Origin: Gemmatimonadales bacterium UBA2975
GTDB lineage: Bacteria > Gemmatimonadota > Gemmatimonadetes > Longimicrobiales > Gaopeijiaceae
Direction: 5' to 3'
NCBI GenBank assembly: GCA_002348265.1
Contig: DEAT01000071.1
Location: 1-6,942 of the forward strand
Length of the DNA: 6,942 bases
Shown here: positions 1 to 5,345 of the stretch, in pieces
Position numbering within the stretch: the first letter of the stretch is position 1
Layout: each line of letters starts with the position of its first letter
Notes under the pieces: model-generated
Told to the model about the DNA's origin: nothing
Seen by the model: the letters and a program-made list of their open reading frames with translations, nothing else
Databases searched by the model: none
Made by a program: the position numbers and the translations under genes

Positions 1-2155
1 CTGGGAAATAGGCAGCACAACAGCCGCGGGGAACATCATATTCCACTGCCCTAAACCCAAGTGCTCGTCTAACTAAGCCTCGGTCTTCTATACCGAAGAG
101 ATCGACCCGATCACCATCTTCTATCAGTCTTTCTTTCATGTCTCCTGGATGCAAGAAGACTACCATACGATCGCCTTTAATTCCTCTATATCGATCATCC
201 AATCCGTATATCGTCGTATTGTATTGGTCGTGACTTCGAATCGTGAAAAGTCGCAGATGTCCTTCAGGGACTCTAATGTCGGGTGAGGGAGTAGGAATGA
301 ATCTCGCCTTTCCTGTAGTAGTAGCCCATTCTCGGTTGCTAGCACTGTTATGCAGGGGAAAACCACCTGGAAGCTTGATTTTTTCCTCGAAACCTTCAAA
401 AGCAGGTATTACCACCTCAATTGCTTTTCGGATCTCAGCATAATCATCTACCATCGCTTCCCATCCGATATGGTCATTGGGCTGTGCAGCACGAGCTATA
501 CCAGCAACAATCGCGGGTTCGCTGCGAAGATGGGGAGAAGGAGGCTTCCTGTGCCCTTGAGAAGCATGAACGACACCCATTGAATCCTCTACGGTGACTT
601 TCTGAGGCCCCGAAGCCTGCACGTCCTGCTCACTCCGAGCAAGGCAAGGGAGTATAAGTGCGGTCTTTCCGTGGACCAGATGAGAGCGATTCAATTTAGT
701 TGAGACGTGTACGGTGAGAACGCAATTTCTAAGTCCTTTATGGCACGCTTCTGTGTCCGAGGTTGCTTGAGCAAAATTCCCCCCCATCCCTATGAATACT
801 TGCCCAGAATTATTCACCATTGATTCAATCGCCCGGATCGCTGCGAGGCCATGCTTTTTCGGTGGGTCAAATCCAAACCGTCTCCCAAGACGATCTAGGA
901 AGTCCTTTTTAGGCTTCTCTATTATGCCCATCGTGCGGTCACCTTGCACATTCGAATGTCCACGTACTGGACATGCTCCTGCTCCTGGCCTTCCGATATT
1001 TCCTTTGAGTAACAAAAGGTTCGCTATGGCTTGGACATTGTGAACGCCGTGCACATGCTGAGTGATCCCCATTGCCCAACAGACTATAGAAGCATCTGCA
1101 TCCGCATAAATATCAGCTACTTCCTCAATATCGGATTGAGACAAACCCGTATCATCTACGATTGTATCCCATGAGGTGCCCTCTAAGTCTTCCCTCAGAT
1201 CGTCAAATCCACTCGTGTGTTCATGTATAAACGCCCAGTCCAAAATCGTTTTGTTTTCCGCTCTATCTCGCATCAAAAGATGCTTCATCATCCCTTTTAG
1301 TAGGGCTATATCCGATCCGACAACCGGCTGTAAGTAGTGGGTGGCAATTGCGGTCCCTTTCATACCCAGAGTGGGAAGAAATTCTTTGGGGTGAGTGAAA
1401 GTGACTAGACCCCGCTCTTTAAGCGGATTAATACAGATGATCCTTGCCCCTCTTCGAGCGGCTTCTTGCAGGGTTGCCAACATCCTAGGGTGATTCGTAC
1501 CCGGATTCTGACCGATGACAAAAATCGCATCCGCACTATCAAAATCCCGGATTTGCACGGTACCCTTTCCAACACCAATGGACTCGCCCAAGCCTACACC
1601 ACTCGATTCATGACACAGATTGGAGCAATCGGGGAGATTATTAGTACCTAGTCGCCGCGCTAAGAGTTGATAAAGAAAAGCAGCTTCGTTGCTGGTGCGA
1701 CCTGAAGTATAGAAAAGTGCATGATCAGGTGAAGGAAGTGCCCTTAATTGTTTCCCAATTGTGTTAAAAGCATCGTCCCATGAAATCGGCCTGTAGTAAT
1801 TCGACCCCTCTTCCAAGATCATGGGATGGGTAAGACGACCCTGTTGTTCGAGCCAAAAATCACTTTTCCTTAGCAAATCAGTAACAGAGTATTTCTCTAA
1901 GAAAGAAGGATCGACTCGTTTAGAGGTCGTCTCCGCGGCAACCGCCTTAGCTCCATTCTCACAAAACTCAAAAGAATGAGCTCCGCTGTCGGGCTCTGGC
2001 CAAGCACAACCAGGGCAATCAAAACCATCGGGTTGATTCACCTTCAGGAGTGCCCTGCTTCCTTCTCGAACGGTTTTTTCGCGCCGTAGTGTTTCCCAGG
2101 TGCCCTTGAGTGCACCTAACCCACCAGCGGCTTTTCCATTTTTGCTATTCTTCAT
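1..2155 (-). CDS. YdeP/FdhF-type molybdopterin oxidoreductase, alpha subunit (C-terminus cut by window edge)
   Basis: This open frame runs 718 codons from ATG at 2155 off the left edge without a stop. It matches the E. coli YdeP type of the DMSO reductase/formate dehydrogenase superfamily (bis-MGD molybdenum enzymes, cytoplasmic). Visible landmarks are GFDCPGCAWPE (residues 44-54) and FCENGAK (64-70), giving Cys47, Cys50 and Cys65; YTSGRTSNEAAFLYQL (149-164); NLCHES (179-184), whose Cys181 aligns with Sec140 of FdhF and is the likely Mo ligand; GQNPGTNHPRM (215-225); VRGHSNVQGD (397-406), with Arg398 at the position of FdhF Arg333; GMGGNFA (456-462); KLNRSHL (487-493); and SHDQYNTTIYGLDDRYRG (641-658). 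It ends in VPRGCCAAYFP, a motif near the family C-terminus, so perhaps 50 residues are missing. The substrate of this subgroup is not established; formate-dehydrogenase labels are by homology only. GTG at 2170 is an alternative start with a better-placed ribosome site. The gene is poorer in G+C than its neighbours. Confidence 0.95.
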   Translation of the reverse strand, partial: MKNSKNGKAAGGLGALKGTWETLRREKTVREGSRALLKVNQPDGFDCPGCAWPEPDSGAHSFEFCENGAKAVAAETTSKRVDPSFLEKYSVTDLLRKSDFWLEQQGRLTHPMILEEGSNYYRPISWDDAFNTIGKQLRALPSPDHALFYTSGRTSNEAAFLYQLLARRLGTNNLPDCSNLCHESSGVGLGESIGVGKGTVQIRDFDSADAIFVIGQNPGTNHPRMLATLQEAARRGARIICINPLKERGLVTFTHPKEFLPTLGMKGTAIATHYLQPVVGSDIALLKGMMKHLLMRDRAENKTILDWAFIHEHTSGFDDLREDLEGTSWDTIVDDTGLSQSDIEEVADIYADADASIVCWAMGITQHVHGVHNVQAIANLLLLKGNIGRPGAGACPVRGHSNVQGDRTMGIIEKPKKDFLDRLGRRFGFDPPKKHGLAAIRAIESMVNNSGQVFIGMGGNFAQATSDTEACHKGLRNCVLTVHVSTKLNRSHLVHGKTALILPCLARSEQDVQASGPQKVTVEDSMGVVHASQGHRKPPSPHLRSEPAIVAGIARAAQPNDHIGWEAMVDDYAEIRKAIEVVIPAFEGFEEKIKLPGGFPLHNSASNREWATTTGKARFIPTPSPDIRVPEGHLRLFTIRSHDQYNTTIYGLDDRYRGIKGDRMVVFLHPGDMKERLIEDGDRVDLFGIEDRGLVRRALGFRAVEYDVPRGCCAAYFP

Positions 2156-2172
2156 TGGAGATCGGCACACAT
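2152..2172 (-). other. Possible 6-residue leader mini-ORF overlapping the YdeP-like gene start
   Basis: ATG at 2172 opens a short frame encoding MCADLQ. Its TGA (2154-2152) overlaps the ATG of the YdeP-like gene in an ATGA arrangement. The mini-ORF ATG lies 9 bases after a GGAGGG Shine-Dalgarno sequence, whereas the YdeP-like ATG itself has no ribosome site close by. Translational coupling or reinitiation is therefore possible. The competing reading is that GGAGGG serves the in-frame GTG at 2170, 11 bases downstream, which would extend the enzyme by five residues (MCRSP before MKNSKNG) and make the mini-ORF meaningless. The sequence alone does not decide. Confidence 0.3.
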
Positions 2173-2181
2173 AACCAAGAG

Positions 2182-2187
2182 CCCTCC
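2182..2187 (-). promoter_or_regulatory. Shine-Dalgarno GGAGGG upstream of the YdeP-like gene
   Basis: GGAGGG is the best ribosome-binding match in the gap before the YdeP-like gene. It lies 26 bases from the ATG at 2155, too far to serve it directly, but 11 bases from an in-frame GTG at 2170 and 9 bases from the ATG of a tiny out-of-frame ORF at 2172. An in-frame TAA just upstream (codon at 2194-2192) limits any longer extension. The site argues that translation begins upstream of 2155, either at the GTG or through the mini-ORF. Confidence 0.5.
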
Positions 2188-2275
2188 GTCTTTACGTAGG
2201 CAATTCGAACGTCAACCAGCTTCACGCGATCTAATAGCAAATGCGACTAACCATTCTCTTGCTTGCTGGCCTCCG

Positions 2276-2300
2276 AAAAAAGTGAGGAATCCGATCACCT
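2276..2300 (-). terminator. Weak intrinsic terminator-like hairpin after the barrel gene
   Basis: About 20 bases past the stop of the outer-membrane protein gene, the minus strand reads AGGTGA, a 9-base loop, TCACTT and further T residues. The stem is about 6 pairs including one G-T wobble, and its 3' end merges into a run of six T. The stem is short and A/T-closed at its base, so it would be a weak Rho-independent terminator at best. Its position between two genes of different base composition fits a transcription-unit boundary. No convincing -35/-10 pair could be picked out in the rest of the 2156-2321 gap. Confidence 0.3.
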
Positions 2301-2321
2301 GGACTATTAACCTCTTAAAAT

Positions 2322-4082
2322 CTAGAAGCTGTGAGCACCAATGTCGAAGCGGCGACTCCGAAAGTGATCTGGGGTCAGGAAACCGAGCGCTAGCCTGTTG
2401 AGTTCGAAGGTGACCCGAAAAATCGGTGAAGTGTCAGGGCCATTAACAGGAAACGCCACGTCAGCGCGCAGTACGTGGCGCGCACCTCGGCGAAATGCGA
2501 ACCGAAGCCCAGCCCCCAATCCTTTGTGCCAACCAGAATCGATCCCGAAGGGGGCATCGCCCGACCAGACGCGCCCCATATCGGCGAAAACCGTCATGCC
2601 GAGATCAAACCTGCGTGAGGGCCACGGAAGCACGATACGATCTTCGACTAGGAACCGCACCGTCCGCCCTCCCGGATAGCTATCCTCCGGTAACGAGCGC
2701 AGCCCGTCTCGTCCACCTAGGCTGAGTTGGTATGGCATAGTGGTGTTCCAACCACCGGCCATCGAAGCACGAAAGAAGAAAGTTTGCCCAGGAAGAGCTT
2801 GGTTCCTCAGGTACGCTACCAGTTCAGCGTCAGCTAGGACGTCTTGCCATCCATCTTTAGCACGGCGGGACTCGATGTAGGCCCCACCGTGTAGGATCGA
2901 AGAACCAATCGGAGCGGTAAAACTGGTATTCGCGCGGCCAAAAAACTCCTTCATTCCGATCACGCCATCCGGCACTAGGACCCCAAAGCCACGCCCTGCT
3001 GAGGCCCCCACGAAATAACCCAGGCCGACGAGAAGCCGGTCGCGGAGTCCGTCTATGCCATAGTACTCCTGATACCGCATCTGGCTTGCACCTAGGTGTA
3101 ACCAGACCCGACTAGCCCCACGTTCTTTTATCTGACGTGAGAGCGGACTGGGCACAACGCCTGGAAAAGGAACTAGTTCGTCGAGGTTGTCGTCTGCTGC
3201 GGCTTCGATCGTTCCAAAGCGAGTCACATCACGAGAGAGCGTGAGTCCGGCGATTATAGACCGACCTCTCTCACCAAACCGCTGAGCTGCCGAAAACTCG
3301 ATCACCTCTCGGAATTGAGGGGCTAATACCTGACTAAGTCCGTCGCCGAGAGGAGTGCTGTAAGAGTAGAAGCTCGTACCTCGACTATATCCCTGACGCA
3401 CCGAGTATTGGCCTGTCTCTCCGATGAAAGGATATCTGACATGCTGATTGATGAAGTCACCCGGCCGATCTCGACCAACCTCAATGCTCGCGTCAGTTCG
3501 TCCGAACAACCGAGGTGTGGATACCGACACGGATCGCGTCCTCGTCTCCAAGCGATTTCGGTTCGTGAACTCAGCGAAGACCCCTTGGCCAAGAAAATTC
3601 TCCTCAGTGACCTGAATTTTCTCGAGGTTTAGACCCTCATCGTAGGTCACACCCAAATCGACCTGAGTCGACCACTCGTCGAGTGTACTGACTGTGACGT
3701 GCCGGCCCCCAGCTCCATCAGGCTTAGATGTCACGCGCGCTTCAGTCAGAAAGCCGTATGACTCTAGAAGGCGCTCCGATTCCTGTGCTAGGAACGCGTC
3801 ATAGCAGTCACCTTCCTCGAATAGAACCTCCCGTCGAATAAACGATTCCTGAGTCCGGATGTGGACCACATCCATAAGCCGGTAAACCCATGCAACCGCG
3901 CCGATGTCCGTCGAATCGGGGTCGAACACAGAACCACGGATGACCTCAATGTCGGTAATCACCCCGGCATCACAAAACTGACGGACGAGGTCTACTTGGA
4001 CGGTATCAGCCTGAGCAGAAACCGCTTGAGTACGCAACCCACAAAAGACAACCAGCGCGACGATCAGAACCATGCGGGACAT
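2322..4082 (-). CDS. BamA/TamA-like (Omp85 superfamily) outer-membrane beta-barrel protein with one POTRA-like domain
   Basis: The chosen ATG at 4082 gives 586 residues beginning with a clear Sec signal peptide: MSR, the hydrophobic stretch MVLIVALVVFCGL, and RTQAVSAQA with predicted cleavage before DTVQVD. GTG at 4202 adds 40 residues in front and would bury that signal, so I prefer 4082, although neither start has a well-spaced ribosome site. Residues about 43-135 resemble a POTRA domain (VVHIRTQESFIRREVLFEEG, then ESERLLESYGFL). The rest, from about 140, alternates polar and hydrophobic residues as in a barrel. GGRDGLRSLP (456-465) stands where Omp85 proteins carry the VRGF/Y motif, followed by typical late-barrel sequence (FADMGRVW, GLGAGLRF, LRADVAFPV). 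FRVTFELN (555-562) looks like the last strand, leaving about two dozen residues to a terminal Phe. Role by family: membrane insertion or secretion of proteins, or lipid handling. Single-POTRA architecture and low similarity to true BamA make the specific role unknown. Confidence 0.85.
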   Translation of the reverse strand: MSRMVLIVALVVFCGLRTQAVSAQADTVQVDLVRQFCDAGVITDIEVIRGSVFDPDSTDIGAVAWVYRLMDVVHIRTQESFIRREVLFEEGDCYDAFLAQESERLLESYGFLTEARVTSKPDGAGGRHVTVSTLDEWSTQVDLGVTYDEGLNLEKIQVTEENFLGQGVFAEFTNRNRLETRTRSVSVSTPRLFGRTDASIEVGRDRPGDFINQHVRYPFIGETGQYSVRQGYSRGTSFYSYSTPLGDGLSQVLAPQFREVIEFSAAQRFGERGRSIIAGLTLSRDVTRFGTIEAAADDNLDELVPFPGVVPSPLSRQIKERGASRVWLHLGASQMRYQEYYGIDGLRDRLLVGLGYFVGASAGRGFGVLVPDGVIGMKEFFGRANTSFTAPIGSSILHGGAYIESRRAKDGWQDVLADAELVAYLRNQALPGQTFFFRASMAGGWNTTMPYQLSLGGRDGLRSLPEDSYPGGRTVRFLVEDRIVLPWPSRRFDLGMTVFADMGRVWSGDAPFGIDSGWHKGLGAGLRFAFRRGARHVLRADVAFPVNGPDTSPIFRVTFELNRLALGFLTPDHFRSRRFDIGAHSF

Positions 4083-4220
4083 ACGACCGTCATGCTTCAG
4101 CGAGCCGCCATCTGACGACCGGGCGAAACCAAACAATGCAAAAACGCGGATAGAGAGTACGGGGGCTAACAAGCAGTTATAGGCGCATAGAAGATACCGC
4201 ACTGCGGGCTCTGTTGTTCA

Positions 4221-4226
4221 CTCCTT
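4221..4226 (-). promoter_or_regulatory. AAGGAG ribosome-site-like sequence between binding-protein and barrel genes
   Basis: AAGGAG lies 18 bases before the GTG at 4202, longer than normal spacing, and no other start codon lies 5-12 bases downstream. It coincides with the end of a 10-codon frame (MRATEVLGKE) that starts at ATG 4250, shortly after the stop of the binding-protein gene, and ends in TGA at 4220-4218. It may be a relic or a site with unusual spacing. It does not settle the barrel gene's start. Confidence 0.25.
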
Positions 4227-4258
4227 CCCCAAAACCTCGGTGGCTCGCATTAAATAAA

Positions 4259-5320
4259 TCATCCTACTCTGGGGAATGCGTCTCTCCGGTAGGAAAGCTC
4301 ATTGCCCCTAGCATACCCAAATGCTGATGTACGAAAAGCATCCCACGAAGCATAGACGCGAGCGAAGTCAGCGTTTCGAGACGACTGGTCTTTCAGATAG
4401 GCGTTCGACTCTCGCCACGCTGCGTCCAAGACATCCTCGGGATACCTTCGCAACATCACCCCATGGTCCTCTATCAGCCTGCGTAAGGCCCGTGGTTCTT
4501 CCACATCGTATATAGCGAGTCGATCGATGGCCGTCTCTCCACACGCAACCTCTAAAATACGCTGGTATGACGACGGTAACTCACGAAACGAATCATCACT
4601 TACCAGAAGACCCATCGTTACCCCCGGCTCCCACCAGCCTGGGTAATAGTAGTTCTTAGCAATCTGGTGAAGTCCGAGTTTCTCGTCATCATACGGGCCT
4701 ACCCACTCGGTCGCATCGATCGCTCCCCGCTCTAAAGCCGGATAGATCTCCGCTCCGGATAGAACCTGCACGGTGACCCCCAGCCTCGTCATTATTTCCC
4801 CCCCAATACCTGGAATCCGGAAACGAAGCCCCGCTAAATCTGAAAGTGCCTCGATTGGCTCACGAAACCATCCCCCCATCTGACCGGGAGACGCGATCGC
4901 AGTCAACGATCGAAGGCCAAACTGCCCCCAGACCTCATTCAGCAAATCAAGTCCGCCACCGTGCCACAGCCATGACAGCTGCTGCCGCGTAGTGAGTCCG
5001 AAGGGGACACCCGTATCGAACGCCAATGCAGGATGCTTACCAATGTAGAAATATCCGGGTGACAGACCTGCCTGGACTGTACCTTGCATAACCGCGTCCA
5101 TAACCTGAAGCGGTGGCACCAGTTCTCCAGCCGCATAAACGCGGATGGTGAACTGTCCCCCCGTCATCGCCGATACTCGTTCGCTCACGCGTATAGCAGC
5201 GCCGTGGAGCAGATCAGCACTCGGAGGATAGCTAGATGCGAGCCTCCACTCGACCCTCGGTCCCGACACCGCGCGCTTCTGTTGCACTTGAAGACTCAAT
5301 AGATCTCTTCGTGTAATCAA
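4259..5320 (-). CDS. TRAP transporter solute-binding protein, DctP/TakP family, apparently lacking an export signal
   Basis: This is a 353-residue protein of the periplasmic binding component family of tripartite ATP-independent transporters. Family features are VEWRLASSYPPS (23-34), GELVPPLQVMDAVMQGTVQAG (in 65-85), LAGLRFRIPGIGGE (162-175) with Arg168 at the conserved carboxylate-contacting position, GAIDATEWVGPYDD (199-212) and YYYPGWWEPG (224-233). The RIPG..GGE, AIDATEWVGP and YYYPGW motifs are those of the TakP branch, which binds 2-oxo acids; the ligand here is inferred. TTG at 5320 is the only reasonable start: an in-frame TAG lies two codons upstream and GGGGA precedes it by 8 bases. 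The N-terminus MITRRDLLSL resembles the twin-arginine part of a Tat signal, but QVQQKRAVSGPRVEW follows directly, with no hydrophobic core. It follows the GMC gene by 25 bases, suggesting co-transcription. No DctQ or DctM genes are visible. Confidence 0.92.
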   Translation of the reverse strand: MITRRDLLSLQVQQKRAVSGPRVEWRLASSYPPSADLLHGAAIRVSERVSAMTGGQFTIRVYAAGELVPPLQVMDAVMQGTVQAGLSPGYFYIGKHPALAFDTGVPFGLTTRQQLSWLWHGGGLDLLNEVWGQFGLRSLTAIASPGQMGGWFREPIEALSDLAGLRFRIPGIGGEIMTRLGVTVQVLSGAEIYPALERGAIDATEWVGPYDDEKLGLHQIAKNYYYPGWWEPGVTMGLLVSDDSFRELPSSYQRILEVACGETAIDRLAIYDVEEPRALRRLIEDHGVMLRRYPEDVLDAAWRESNAYLKDQSSRNADFARVYASWDAFRTSAFGYARGNELSYRRDAFPRVG

Positions 5321-5328
5321 AACCTAGA

Positions 5329-5333
5329 TCCCC
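5329..5333 (-). promoter_or_regulatory. Ribosome-binding site supporting the TTG start of the binding protein
   Basis: GGGGA on the minus strand lies 8 bases before the TTG at 5320, within the 25-base gap after the GMC stop codon. It is a modest match to the Shine-Dalgarno consensus. With an in-frame TAG at 5326-5324, it makes TTG the only credible start and excludes a longer N-terminus in this frame that could supply the missing signal-peptide core. Confidence 0.45.
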
Positions 5334-5345
5334 ACGGCAGCAGTC

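Noticed and set aside
160..399. 79-codon frame on the minus strand
   Set aside because: It overlaps the YdeP-like gene in another frame. The enzyme frame here encodes family-typical sequence (GGFPLHNSASNREW, then TGKARFI), so this frame is a shadow.
779..785. Run of seven C (G on the coding strand) as a possible phase-variable slippage tract
   Set aside because: The run encodes part of the conserved GMGGN motif and the frame is intact on both sides. Seven bases is short, and the motif explains the G richness.
792..1043. 83-codon plus-strand frame
   Set aside because: It is antisense to conserved parts of the YdeP-like enzyme (VRGHSNVQGD region), with no ribosome site or domain support.
2205..2235. 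Possible sigma-70 promoter (TTGACG on the minus strand) before the YdeP-like gene
   Set aside because: No acceptable -10 hexamer occurs 16-18 bases downstream; the best candidate, TACGTA, is only 11 bases away.
3323..3592. 89-codon minus-strand frame inside the barrel gene
   Set aside because: It is in a different frame from the barrel protein, which is continuous through this stretch with typical alternating strand sequence.
4259..5320. Frameshifted signal peptide hidden in another frame upstream of the TRAP binding protein
   Set aside because: I read the other two frames around the start. One is hydrophilic and the other has a stop, so no hydrophobic core is hidden there.
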